Shown here piece after piece: positions 10,795-22,384 of a stretch of DNA of 64,000 nt. Made by a program: the position numbers and the translations under genes. Origin of the DNA: Camellia lanceoleosa. Taxonomy: Eukaryota; Streptophyta; Magnoliopsida; Ericales; Theaceae. The stretch covers positions 60,668,009-60,732,008 of the forward strand of contig CM045761.1 of the NCBI GenBank assembly GCA_025200525.1. Reading direction: 5' to 3'. The notes beneath the pieces were generated by a model that was not told the DNA's origin, searched no databases, and saw only the letters and a list, made by a program, of their open reading frames with translations. Numbering within the stretch: position 1 is the stretch's first letter; every line of letters begins with the position of its first letter.

Positions 10795-10806
10795 GCTCTG
10801 ATACCA
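10795..10806 (-). other. Primer-binding site (initiator-Met tRNA)
   Basis: The minus strand reads TGGTATCAGAGC, complementary to the 3' end of plant initiator-Met tRNA. It lies four bases inside the LTR end at 10,810. Confidence 0.85.
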
Positions 10807-11594
10807 CTCTGTCACCACCCAAACCCGCCCCAATAGGTTTGGCATCGCAACCGATCAGTAATCTATGATTACCAAAGACCTGCTTATAGTGACACAATAA
10901 AAGTGGCCGGTGGAAGCCAATAATAATTAAAATATATCGTCCAATGAGCTGTGAAACTTACATGAAACAAAATGAACTTTAATATACCTATCTACATACA
11001 CAATCATACAAATCTATGCCAAACTTTTGTACAAAAACATATACATAACTTAGGGAATAAAATCCCATTAACAAAAACAAACAAAATTCTTGAGACAAAA
11101 CTTTGTATCACTGGATCACAATTGTAATAGGGTGAATTTGGAACCACCCAAAAGCCTAGACACATGACAGGTTGGGACCTCGCCGTAAGGCATAGTAGTT
11201 AGCTTCACAAAATGGGATACAAGTCGACACAGCTAAGTCCAATCGTGATCTGGATCACCGACATGTATATACTAAACAATGAGCTAAAGCCTAATGAATA
11301 ATCTCAACGTAAAGAGGTTAAAGAAATGAGATCCATAACTTTTATAATCAAACAATGTTTCCGGATACTTGTAATAATAAATAAAGTTCCTTAAACCTTT
11401 AGCAAACTTTTCATTATTTTAGTGTTTAACATATAGCACAGTACATTCACATAGCGCAGGACATTCTCAACATCATTATTAAACCTTGACAAAGTACCAT
11501 ACCAAATGTATACAATGAAACTAAGCATTTATAATTATGGTCTTCAAACGTTCAAAGTTACTTACATTTTGTTGCATAACTAGTAATATCAAAT

Positions 11595-11780
11595 AGATTA
11601 TGAGCAAAACGACCACAATGGATCGAGAACATAGGAATAATGATCACTACGGATCGACATATACATAACGATCGCAACGGATCAACAGAGACATAACGAC
11701 CACAATTGATCGACTTAGACAAAACAACCATAACGGGTTGACATAAACATAACAACCACCATGGATCGACATAATCATAA
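11595..11780 (-). repeat. Imperfect ~35-bp tandem repeats inside the LTR
   Basis: About five degenerate units built on ACATAACGACCACAATGGATCG follow one another across this stretch (in + orientation). The position in the LTR is comparable with other short repeats seen in the element 2 and solo LTRs. Confidence 0.6.
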
Positions 11781-12299
11781 TGTAGATTTCCGAACAATCA
11801 AGCATGTGTTCATGGTATCACATGCGGTAATCAAAAGGGAATCTCATTCATTCTTATCAAAATCTCATTTCCAGGAACATATCGTATTGTTCAAAATTTA
11901 GAGTTTCAAAGCATAACTTACCGGTTCTAACATTCTTAATCAAACACTTATCGTATCAAGCATGACATAACATAATATAGGTTTCACAAATTAACGAACC
12001 ATTTCAAAGTAATTCATATACAAAAATATCTTTACAAAGAGATTACTCACAGTGCTTGGCCGGATGATACTCCTCGTGCAAGCGACCTACATAACACGTT
12101 CAAGCACAATATCCCAAAATTACATTCAATTCGTTCAGTCGGTTCTTAAACCTATTTGGTTGTTCGTTACTTAGTTGTTTGGTTATAACTATTCATTCTT
12201 TGATTTCTTTTATGTTTATGATATGCATATGAATGTGAAATATATTGGAAAACCTTGCAAACGGAGGCTCGAAAGTTAGAAAAACGGTGCGAAAACGAA

Positions 12300-12430
12300 A
12301 CTGGGACCACCCTGAAACCGTATGTGCGGGAGCACTGGCAGCATGTACAAAACTGCCGCTGCACGTGCGATTAAAACAGTGTGCAATTTGAAACATGTGC
12401 GAGACTTTAAGCTGCACGTGGGGTCTGGGC
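12300..12430. repeat. CACGTG-type palindromic motifs in the LTR
   Basis: Short motifs such as GTATGTGCGGGAG, GCTGCACGTGCG, ACATGTGCGAG and GCTGCACGTGGG recur here. They correspond in context to the CGCTCGAGCG arrays of the other LTRs. Confidence 0.5.
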
Positions 12431-13296
12431 TTTCAAAGAATCCGGATATTGTTCTTGTTTTGGAAACTCATTTTTTGCAAAATCTAACTTCAATTCCATG
12501 TATTTCAAGGCCCAAAATTCTTAAAAAGTTGTTGAATTTAACCTTTCTAACTTTAAACAAAAATCATAAGTTCAAATTAAACTCAATTTCATGCAAAAGA
12601 ACTCAAACTCTTGAATTTAAATACAAAGTCATAATCCATGCAATCTTGAGTTCCATAATCAAATTTCATAAGATTTCCTCCTCAAATTTGAGAAACCATG
12701 CAAGATTTCAAATGTGTGAGCAAGAATGAAGCCATGCATATAGCTATATTAAGTTAAATCCTTCAATACTTCACTTTTATGATCATATAAGTTCATATAG
12801 CTTTTCAACTTCTAAATCTCCCTACAAAACCAAAAATCCATTCTATCACAATTCAATTTCTAAAGGATGATTACTATGACATCTCAATTTCATGAAATTA
12901 AAGAAAAATTCTCACCTTAGTTGGTTGATTTATGAAGAACTAGCCTAATCTCCTTTGTTTCTCTAAGCTTTCCTATTTTCTCTTCTTTTCCTTAGTCTTG
13001 AGCTCTCTCTAGCTTCTCTACAAAATGCACTAAGTCTCTCTCTCTCTTTTCCTCAAAACTCTTTTCTTTGTTCAACTTGATGAGTAGAAATTAGGATTAT
13101 AATAATTTCCTAATTATTCTTGAATTAAGTTAAATTAAACTATATTAATTTCATCCTAATTAAATTAAGGCTCATCATAATATAACTAAATTAGACTAAA
13201 CTTAATTATACTAATATGAATTAGGTGCTAATTACTTGTTCTAGTACTCAATTCTAAATTGTTAAAATTTCTGAATCAAACAGGTGCAATCCATAT

Positions 13297-14589
13297 TGTA
13301 ACAGCCCCAAAATGTGTGTCACATTTATCTTTATTTAATTATGCGTTAATATGACTTAACTTAAGAATATCAATTTGAATTGGAAAAATATTTGTCGGAG
13401 CTACGACTTTGAAATTGAAATTGACGACCTTAATGGGTTCAAAAAATGAAATGGAGTAGATGGATATGCTAATAGGAATTTTTAGCGCCATTTGGGAAGT
13501 TTAATTGAAAATTGATTTCGTCTGGTTCGTTAAGTTGTGTTTGGCTCATCCTTTAGACAATTATATATATATATATATGAGCCTTAGTGTTAGACTCAAA
13601 AAATAAAAATAAAAAACTGAGAGAGAGTTATTAAGAGAGTTCTACAGACTAGGAAAAGGAAGAGGAAGAAGAAGATCAAAGGGAGAATTAAGCCAAATCT
13701 TCACCAAATCAAGCATCTAACGTGAAAATCCATCCCTAATCTCTTGAAGTTAAGTGGAATTAAAGAGTTGAGTAGTGTAAATTGTTGTTTAGAACTAACA
13801 TGAGTTTAAAGAGAGGAATTGTAATTATCCATGGCATTTTCATATTTAATCATTTGTTTTCTTGCATCAGTTTTCATCTGGAAAGGAAACTCCATAGGAG
13901 TTGAGGTTTTGCAACTCAAGAATGCAAGTTTTGAGGATTTACATTTCAATTCAAGTGTTTGCTTTGTTCTACATGGAAATTTAGTTTGATTTGAAACTAT
14001 GATTTTGTTTGAAGTTAGAAATTGATCATTCAACATGTTTTCATGAGTTTTGGATCTTGATTTTCATGAACTTGAAGTTGATTTTGCAAAAGATTGAGTT
14101 CCCTTTCAAAACATATTTTCGGACTGAAAATGTACCCAAACCGCTCGAGCGGCCTAGGCCACCGCTTGAGCTGCCAATCCTCTTTTTGACCAAAATTGTA
14201 TTTTGAAATCACCGCTCATGTGTCCGAGCCACCACACGAGTGGCCAGGCCATCGCACGTGCGGCCAAGACCACTGCACGTGAGACTCAATAGGGCAATTT
14301 TTCCAGTTTTGTTTTCTTTCCCTTTTTTTAACTTTCGAGCCTTCATTTACATGGTTTTCACATGTAATACACATCCATATACATATTGTTAGGTTTTTAT
14401 TCTTGGCAATCCTATTTGATAAAACTCATTTCAGTTGTAATCTTATTCAACTTTTATGTCAGTGAGGCTATGAGTTTTTAGATATGAATCTAACCCGAAT
14501 TGTGCCTTGTAGAGATGTTTCAGAAGTTAATTTTTTCATGTTTGCCACTTCGCTGACTATGTCTGGGATCGAGTTGCTCGGTCAGCTCG
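13297..14589 (+). mobile_element. LTR fragment, plus strand, interrupted
   Basis: It starts TGTAACAGCCCC, the canonical plus-strand LTR start of these chromoviruses, immediately after the truncated minus LTR. It contains a leader-like GAGAG region at about 13,617-13,690 and a palindrome zone at about 14,140-14,290. It is interrupted at 14,589/14,590 by a minus LTR. About 170 bases at 16,640-16,806, just before the CACTA end, may be its continuation. Confidence 0.5.
14140..14290. repeat. Mixed CTCGAG/CACGAG/CACGTG palindromic motifs
   Basis: Within 150 bp are ACCGCTCGAGCGGCC, CACCGCTTGAGCTGCC, CACACGAGTGGCC, CGCACGTGCGGCC and TGCACGTGAG. This single LTR has both the CTCGAG and the CACGTG versions of the motif. 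Confidence 0.75.
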
Positions 14590-16640
14590 TGTAATGCCCC
14601 GAAAATAAACCAACATAAATCAATCACATCAACCAACATTCACTAAATAATGACGATAATCCTTCCATCTTTATATGATTAATGAACGAGCTTATATAAA
14701 AGTTTCACATGCAAATATACATTCAATGGTATGAAAAACACATGAATCTATAGCATATGAAGCATCTAGTCTCAAGTAATTAAAATGCCCTTAACGGCTT
14801 ACATTTTCCAAGGCATAAGCCCGGTTACACAAAATAGTCTCTCGGACCCATACACGTTTAGCCCTTGGCTTATAAAAATTTACAATCACAACAAAGAGCC
14901 TTGTGCTCTCAAAACATGTTTCCACGCCCTAATTTAGCGGGTTCACCATGTCCTTTCCTGTACCAAAACCCATAAGGGTGAGCATAAAGCCTAGTAGAGA
15001 ATCCTTAACAAAGTATATATATTTATGCAAAATTTCTGATATTAAATGCAAATGCCATGCAATGCCAAATTTAAAGAAAATTTCATTTACATGCCCTCTA
15101 AAAGTCACCAAGTTCAACCATAGTTTGAAATCCCAACAATTTCGAAATTTACAATTTTATTCAATAGGGGCGGTAAATACAACTCAGGTAATCCCTAGGT
15201 TAGTGTCTGCAAATAGGCTCAACAAGCACTACTAATAACCCCACTTTACCGGTTGCTAACCGGAAGGGAAGTGGTACCTCCTCCGCGCGTGTTTTCGGTC
15301 TTTCACTCTGGACACTCATGCCAACTTATCAATTTCATCTACACCACCTATCCGGACTTACCAACGTATTTACCCCATAGACATAACCGTAGTTCTCATT
15401 TCAAATATTCTTTTCTCAATATAAACGTTTCCAAGTTCAATTCAAAATGTATAATATTCACTTCATGTGTATGTGATGCAATAATGATCAATGTTTCAAT
15501 AATAATACTACAACGATCACATTTCCCATCTTCCCTTCTTCAATGTTATTTATCACAAAATAGTCACATGTTCAATTAAATTCATGAACGAGTGGCAACA
15601 TTTCCCCACTTTGTACAATTCTCAATGACTTGGTCATTTCAAGACTACATACCATAGTTTGAATATCAACTCCCAAAATCACAACCTTCACATTTCAAGA
15701 AGCTCAACAATTTGGTCACCTCATAACTATAGATGTCCATGCATTTAACATAAGTTTTAAAACAATTTCCCAACCCTCACATACCAAGAAAATTGTCATT
15801 TTTGCAAACAATAATATGAATTTTTCATTCATTCATTCTTTATTTTGACACAAGAAAATTTCACAGGTTCTCTTTATTTTCCAAAACCCCCAAATTTCTA
15901 GGGTTCTTCATCAAAATCAAACATCACCTCATTTCCTTGGTGAAGTCTCCCCAAAAACCATTTTCCTTAAATTAATGAAAGTGAAACCTCAAGGATTAAA
16001 CAAAAGGATGAGATTTAAACCCACTTTTGAAAATCATGTCATTCTTGAGCCAAAATCAAGCTTTCTTAACCTCATACAAGAAAAACCCAAAATCAACATC
16101 TAACTTTGCAAAAACATATATATAACTCAAAGAAGACCCTACCTCAAGGTTTGATGAAGAAAGAAGATGAAACCCTAGATTTGATGGTGTTGAAAAGAGA
16201 TCTCCACCGCACACAATGTAGCTCTTGAGGAGTTCTTAATCTTTGATGGAGGAGCAAAGGTTGAATCTCAAATGGATGGAAGAAGATCAAGGGTTTTGAT
16301 CTTGTTTTGAGGTAGGAGTATAGAGAGAAGGGAGAGCAATATATTTTTAGAGAGAGAGAGAGATACATAAAAAGTGATACACACAGCCAAAAAGAGAAGA
16401 AAAAACAGAGCCCTACCGACTCAGGCCTGACCGCACGGGCAAAGCGTGCCCCTTACATGTGTGGCTCTGATCCCCGCATGTGCAGCTACCTCCGCACCTA
16501 CAATTTAGGCAGTGTGCAACTCTCTGAAATTCACCACTCCCCACACGTGCGGCCTCACCCCTGCACGTGTGGCCCCACCCCGCATGTGTGGCCTAGGGGA
16601 ATTCTTTGCTTGTGCTCTACCTATGAAAAGAGAATAGAAA
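14590..16640 (-). mobile_element. LTR fragment or solo LTR, minus strand
   Basis: On the minus strand it ends CGGGGCATTACA at 14,590, like the GGGCGTTACA ends of element 1 LTRs. Going upstream it has a leader ending GAG/GTAGGG (donor at about 16,141) and then a CACGTG palindrome zone at 16,420-16,600. This is the same order as in element 1. The outer boundary near 16,620-16,760 is not sharp and no clean target duplication was found. No internal coding region is attached. Confidence 0.5.
16420..16600. repeat. CACGTG-type palindromic motif array
   Basis: Motifs include GACCGCACGGGC, ACATGTGTGGC, CGCATGTGCAGC, CACACGTGCGGCC, TGCACGTGTGGCC and CGCATGTGTGGCC. Spacing is roughly 20-40 bp and the general form is GCACGTGCGGCC. 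Confidence 0.7.
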
Positions 16641-16829
16641 GAACAAGAACTATAGATGGTGAGATAACAAGGGAAACATTATGTTATGCTTCATGTGCTA
16701 TTTTGAATTGTTGTTATCGTGGAATTGTTGTTATAGTCCATATGATTGTGTTGTCTATCGACTGTGAAACTTGGTTGCCTATGATTACCTCTGCAATGGA
16801 TTCTATCACTACAACAAATTTGGAATTTA

Positions 16830-17590
16830 AAGACGAAACAAATTTGTCCCAAAATGTACATATTTCGTCACCCAAACTAATTACGACGAAAATTTTTCGT
16901 CACCCTTTTTGTTGCTAAAGCGTCATCACTAAAGGGTCTTAGAGACGAAAAAACAAATTCGTCACTGAAAATGATAAAATACACTCTGTCAAGAACATAC
17001 TTATAAGTAATTAACATACTTATAAGGAATAAATTAGAGACAAAAGTATTTTGTCATAAATATAAGAAATAGTGACGAAATAATTTTGTCACGTTTAATA
17101 TAAACGAAGACGAAATTTTTTTGTCAAAGAAGCTACTAATAGAGACAAAAACAAATTCATCATTAAAAATGATAAATTTGTGACGAATTTTTTTGTCTCC
17201 AATACACTTTGTTGGGAACATACTTGTAAGCAATTAGCGACAAAATATTTTGTCATTAAAGGAAGAAATTAGAGACAAAAGTATTTTGTCATAAATATAA
17301 GAAATAGAGACGAAATAATTTTGTTATGTTTAATATAAACAAACACGAAATTTTTTTGTCAAAGAAGCTACCAATAGAGACAAAAACAAATTCATCATTA
17401 AAAATGATGAAATAATGTCAAAAAAAATTCATCACACATTGAGGGTAATAATGACAAAATGTGACAATATTTTTTATCATGACAAATTCATTTAGCGACG
17501 AAATAAAGAATTCATGACAAAATTAATCATTCACCTAAACCAAATAAGAGACGAAAAACTTTCTTTAGGGATGAAAAATTTTGTCACTAA
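16830..17590. repeat. CACTA subterminal GACGAAA repeats with a 235-bp direct duplication
   Basis: Words such as AGAGACGAAA, GTGACGAAATAATTTTGTC and ATTCGTCAC are scattered across the region. The segment from about 17,028 to 17,190 is repeated from about 17,263 to 17,425 (GTATTTTGTCATAAATATAA at 17,046 and 17,281, period 235). Such motifs are where CACTA transposases bind. Confidence 0.75.
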
Positions 17591-17599
17591 TTCCATAAT

Positions 17600-18589
17600 A
17601 TTTTTTTCCACATTATATACCAATTTTATCAAAATCTAAATTTTAGTTCAACAAATATAACCCTGTTCCTGTTGAATAAAACAATTCCATCACAACTTAA
17701 CCTAACCTGTTATCAACACATTTATGAATTAACAAAATGAAAATATCCATTCATCATTACAAATAATTTCATCATAATACAATAAAATAGTGAAATATCC
17801 ACAAAATATCCAAAAATTATAACTTGTTCAATTCCACCAAACATCCAACAATAAATAGTGCAACTCCATAACGTATGTGTATCCTTATCAAACAAAAATG
17901 AACATTCAAGCAAATTACATCATTGTTGCACGTCAAAAATGCCACCCCAATCCAATCTGTAAAAAAATAAATTAAAAGCTTTAGTAATTAATCAATTATA
18001 CAAAAGATTAAAAACATTAGTAACTCATCAATTTACAATTAGATCAATTATACAATTTATCCCTCTAATAGACTTTTTTCGAGATTATGAGAACAAAAAA
18101 TTAATTTTAAGGCTAATTCACAAATGGTGCATCCCATTAATGTGCCGTAAGTTCATATAACTTATATTGGTCCCTCCTAAGGTGTTTCTATTGGTTCCTG
18201 TACAAATCTATTGTTGTGTGATAATTTAGCATTTCGACGGCCTTTTTTTGAAGCTTTAAGTATAGAGAAAAAAAATATTTTTTAGACTAATTCACAACTT
18301 ATAATCCCATGCACTTGTACAAATTGGATGTCATATGCATGTTTCCATTACTTTCTAATTTCAAACATATATTCTTTTATAAAATTTGTTATATCAAAGT
18401 TAATATACTTTATCAAGAAGTATGTCCACTTGTGAATGAGTCCCCTCCACTTCCAAAGTATCCAGTGAATCCTTTGGTCCTCAAAAAGTTGATAACATCA
18501 GCTATTATCTCCCCTTGCTTCTTCCTACCCTCTTCAAGATCTTCTATTTTATTGTTCTGTATTTGTATTTGTTCCTTCTATGTCTCTAT
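17600..18589. other. CACTA interior, noncoding
   Basis: This AT-rich stretch lies between the subterminal repeats and the C-terminal exon. No ORF of note was found. It probably represents 3' UTR or introns of the transposase-family gene. Confidence 0.4.
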
Positions 18590-19150
18590 TTACATCTGAA
18601 GGCGTTTCACATAATCATTTGTTTTAGCATTTATGGTAGTGGTCCTCCTAATAGAGGATGAAAGTCTCATGCCAAGTCCCTTCACATAGTCAGACGTTGG
18701 CTTTAGGACTTTGATTGACAGCTCTTTTGCAGTCAAAGGGGTTGATCCCGGCTGTGAGAGGTGATCAACCTGTGTCTATATCATATTTTCCTATCAAATA
18801 TAAAAAAATTAAATAATTATTAGAAAATTAAATAAGATTATAACAAATATTATTCTAAAATTTTGTTAATAAAAATTGTAATATATACTCACATAATTAC
18901 ACTGAGCTGGAGATGAGATCCACTCATGTGTTTTCTCATTATAGTGAGTTTCCTTGGAAAACTCTGCTAGATCAGGTAGCATCTTGTTTTCTCGTGCCTA
19001 ATTTGATAGACTAAATATTCAATAAATAAAGCTAAGAATCTAATATAATTCTGAAAGTGCAAGGATACGTACCAGTTTTTCTACTCTAACAGGGATTGAC
19101 CTAGAACCACACCTATGTTTTGTATACATCCTTTCTCTGTTCACGATGTT
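18590..19150 (-). pseudogene. C-terminal exons of plant En/Spm-type transposase-family gene
   Basis: Minus-strand segments give, in order, an EQSKVNIVNRERMYTKHRCGSRS-like stretch (about 19,080-19,160), ENKMLPDLAEFSKETHYNEKTHEW (about 18,900-18,990) and STPLTAKELSIKVLKPTS plus DYVKGLGMRL (about 18,650-18,760), separated by AT-rich introns. The pattern 'xxDLAEFSKETHxxEKTHEW' followed by GYVxGLG-like sequence is typical of the C-terminal half of plant Ptta/En/Spm transposase-family proteins. The N-terminal exons lie 25 kb away at 44.1-45.4 kb because of the nested insertions. Confidence 0.6.
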
Positions 19151-19821
19151 GACCTTTGATTGTTCCTATAAGGAAGAATGACCAATATAACAATGAAACG
19201 TATCATTAGGAAGACAAATATGTTGGCTTTTGATTGTTCCTGTAAGGAAGAATGAACTAATATAACAATGAAATGTATCACTAGTAAAACAAATTTAATG
19301 CTTGATAATAAAGAAATTGCATTGTTCCTCTCTACCATTTTCCTATATATCATTTCAACTTAAAAGATATTTCAAATTATTTACTAGTTTCATTCAATTC
19401 TTTGAAAAATAGATTAGACGACTTGTTGAGATTTCATTATAAATGATTTTTCTTGGTGAAAAAAGAAAAATGAGTAATTTACACCGTTCACAAATAGGGG
19501 GCATATAAGCATGGGCAAGATATATTGTGAAAAAATCCATTTACATTTTACAAGATATGGAACAATTGTTGATACCAAACTCATAACCCTTTCTTTCTTC
19601 CACAACTTTATCAAATCTAAAGTTTTGTCTCAATACCCTGTATTAGTTACTCAGCTAATTACTTACCATTATCACGAAACTTCAGACCAAACCCAAGAAC
19701 AAACAGAAAATACAATCATAGAAACTGAAATCTTAGTTCTTTATTCTATGATATGAAAGATGCACTTTAAGGAACCATAAATTAATCTCCTATTATGTGA
19801 GCCTTCCAATCCATGTTTAAT

Positions 19822-21981
19822 TATAGCGATCTCGGTTTTTCCCCATTATATATTGTGTTCTGGACTTAGATTCCGTCATGGTTATGGTTGTCTATATCTT
19901 GTTTCCGTCCTTTAAATCCTTTGTATTTGAGTTTTGGATGTGTTGGATGAGTTTGGTTCAGGTTAGTTGTGAGTTGGAACAAGTGGTTGTTACCCATAAT
20001 TCTAGTCTTTCGCTTAAGCAGGTCTTCTTGCGCTCGAGCGGGGTTTGCAATCCTTCAGTACTTTGTGCGCCTACGAAAATACTGCAGAAGTGTTTTTCAC
20101 GCTAGAACGGGGTTTATTACGCTCGAGCGGGTCTGAGCTCAAGTGGTCTCTTTAGCGCTCGAGCGGCTGTTTGAAATCTGAAATACTGGTAGTGTGTATT
20201 CTACGCTCGAGCGGGTTGTGCCTCGCTGTTGTGTGTTGGCGCTCGAACGACCTTTATTGCGCTCGAGCGGGTCAAAACTTTTGTGTCTGACGCTCGAGCG
20301 TCAATCTATCCGCTCGAGCAGACTACGCGTATATCAGATCACGTAAGTGATATTTTAAATCACTTTTTCTGTCCTTCCTCTCTCTAAAACTTTCCAAAAC
20401 CCTAAGCTGAGAGCTTCTCACTCTAAAATACTCTCTCTCTCTACATTTTAGCCTAGATCAAGTGATCTCTTCACCCTTTTTTCTTCATCAAAAAGCTTGA
20501 GCTCTTCAAGATCTCCCTTTTCATCCGAGTAGAAGTTGATTTTGGCATCTTTGGGGTTCATCTCTTACTTGACTCGTCTTTTCTTCTTGAGGTAGGGATA
20601 AACTACTCCTTCTTATGAGTTTTAACATAAACGTTTGTCATTTTGTATAAATGGTGAGATTTGGTAATTTTGGGGAGTTAGGGTTTTGAAAATGAAATTA
20701 TAAAAGAGGGGTTTGTTAATGTGGAGTTCCATGTGTGTATATGAGACCTTGGAAAATGGGGTTATTGTTGTAGGATTGATGAAATTGAGCCTTAGGGCCA
20801 AAGTTGAGAAAATGGGGAAAATGCCCTAATTTAATGTGATTGATTAATTTGGGAAAACATGGAAATATGAAATTGAGTTGAAAATCATAAAATTGGGAAA
20901 TTATGAGATTGGATGGCATAGTTGGATTGATTAATCACTCACCTATGAAAATGTATTAATTTATCTGTTTGATAAATTTAATTATTTGTTTAGAAATAAC
21001 TGTTTTGGGCTATCGGTGGAGGATAACCATGATTGTTGTAGAATTGCATGATGGTTAGGTAAATTGAAACTAATCGATTGGGTTATGTCATTGAATATGA
21101 CGATTGGATTAACACATTGTATATGTGCTTTAAATTGATCATTGTATATGATGAGCGTTTTAATACATTGCATATGTATCTTGTTTTAGAGGAGATAGGG
21201 GATGTACTCCATGGTTTGGAAGGAGATAGGGGATGTACTTCCAAACCTGTTTGGGAGGAGATAAGGGATGGACTCCATTGATAACTAAGTTGGCCAGAGT
21301 GTCTAGGGTGAAAGTCCCAAAATCCTATTACGTTTGCATAAGGTAGATGAATTGAAGTATTGAAGTGGTAATAATATGAGTTGTAGTCTCATTATAAATT
21401 GATTATGATTGAAGTGGTGATAGTATGAGTTGTAATCTCATTTTAAGCTATTCGGATAAGCAATGAACCATATCTATTAATTGGATTGGATAATGAAACG
21501 GAAAGGGATTGGAACATGGTTGTGACTATGGATTGATTATGGAAGAGATGTATGTTGATTTATATGAGTTAAACATTTATCAAATGTTAATGTTTTAGTT
21601 AATGCTCATATTATGTTTAGCGTATCTCTACTAGGCTTTGACTCACCCTATATTGGACATCATTTTTCAAGTACAAGTGATATGCCACCTCCAAAGATGT
21701 AGCTTGAGAGGTTTAGAAGCTGAAGGCATATTTTTGTAGTTATCTTTTGTATTACATGTAATTCAAACCAAGGGATTAATTTGTTAAGAGTTAGAACTCT
21801 CTTTTATTGAAACCAAGTGTTGACTTGGAAAGTTTGTAAGCCCGTAGGGCATTTACTTTTGTTGTCAACATGTAATACTTTTTGTAAAGAGTACTCTGAT
21901 AAATGAATATATGTTTATTTCTCCTATGTCTATGGATACCATGAATGATTGGTTTATGTACTTAAATTTGAGGGCGTTACA
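19822..21981 (+). mobile_element. Element 1 5' LTR
   Basis: 2,160 bp. In order: start TATAGCGATCTCGG, a CTCGAG palindrome array (about 20,020-20,325), a CT-rich leader, a GAG/GTAGGG splice-donor-like site at 20,592, an AT-rich 3' part, and the end GGGCGTTACA. Compared with the 3' LTR, about ten differences fall in the first 140 bp, nearly all transitions, so the insertion is older than element 2. Confidence 0.88.
20020..20325 (+). repeat. CGCTCGAGCG palindrome array (element 1 5' LTR)
   Basis: Seven or more copies of CGCTCGAGCG or one-base variants, such as GCGCTCGAGCGGGT and ACGCTCGAGCGTC, occur at about 20,033, 20,122, 20,157, 20,202, 20,260, 20,290 and 20,311. Spacing is 20-90 bp. They precede the leader, so they probably sit in U3. 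Confidence 0.88.
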
Positions 21982-21984
21982 ACT

Positions 21985-21996
21985 TGGTATCAGAGC
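21985..21996 (+). other. Element 1 primer-binding site (initiator-Met tRNA)
   Basis: TGGTATCAGAGC begins three bases after the LTR end at 21,981. Confidence 0.9.
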
Positions 21997-22384
21997 GTAC
22001 CGGGTTTGAATACTTTGGATACGTGGGAAGTGGTTAGTACCACAATGGGTTTGTCTTGCTTTTTAGAGACTTATGCATGATGTTATGTGCTTATGTGATA
22101 ACATATTTACGTGACTATGTAAGTATGGGATTTAGTTTGTACGATGTTGATTGGATCCTTGGGTTTCTGGGAGTCCTGTTGGAAAGGCACTTGATCACTG
22201 TCGTTTCTGATTGGAACTCTAGCAGCGCCGCGGGACAGTCATTATCCAGAAATGAGATTCGTAAGTGCTTATGTGATTATGTGCTTATGTGAAGTGAATT
22301 ACAATTGTCCATTGTATTAGGACGCGAGTGAAATAGCTTCGACACATTTGTGAATGTGCTAATCCTTTGGTTACCTTTATTAGG

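Larger units (their letters stand above)
10810..13296 (-). mobile_element. 5' LTR of a degraded chromovirus, minus strand
   Basis: Read on the minus strand this LTR ends with TTTGGGTGGTGACA directly before the primer-binding site, like the LTR end of element 2 (GTTTGGATCGTGACA). Its distal part around 13,080-13,290 resembles the start of the element 2 LTR (a CCTGTTTGATTCAGAAATT-like segment), but the terminal bases are missing. It appears cut at 13,296 by the + strand LTR that starts there. A leader rich in GAGAG and ending AAG/GTGAG lies near 12,910-13,060 (minus). Size, about 2.5 kb, agrees with element 2. Confidence 0.65.
16807..19821 (-). mobile_element. CACTA (En/Spm-like) transposon, left part
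   Basis: It starts CACTACAACAAATT at 16,807, a classic CACTA terminus, followed by many copies of a GACGAAA/TTTCGTC subterminal motif to about 17,590. Further in, the minus strand carries the C-terminal exons of a plant En/Spm-type transposase-family gene. The element is cut at 19,821 by insertion of element 1 and resumes at 43,995. The right terminus was not found. Confidence 0.7.

Noticed and set aside
14590..16806. Calling a complete solo LTR with a target duplication here
   Set aside because: The minus LTR end at 14,590 is clear, but the outer boundary near 16.6-16.8 kb is ambiguous and no matching 5-bp duplication was found, so only a fragment is called.
20020..20325. Regularly recurring palindromes considered as a CRISPR array
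   Set aside because: The motifs are only about 10 bp with irregular spacing, lie inside plant LTRs and recur at the same place in both LTRs. There is no cas context.
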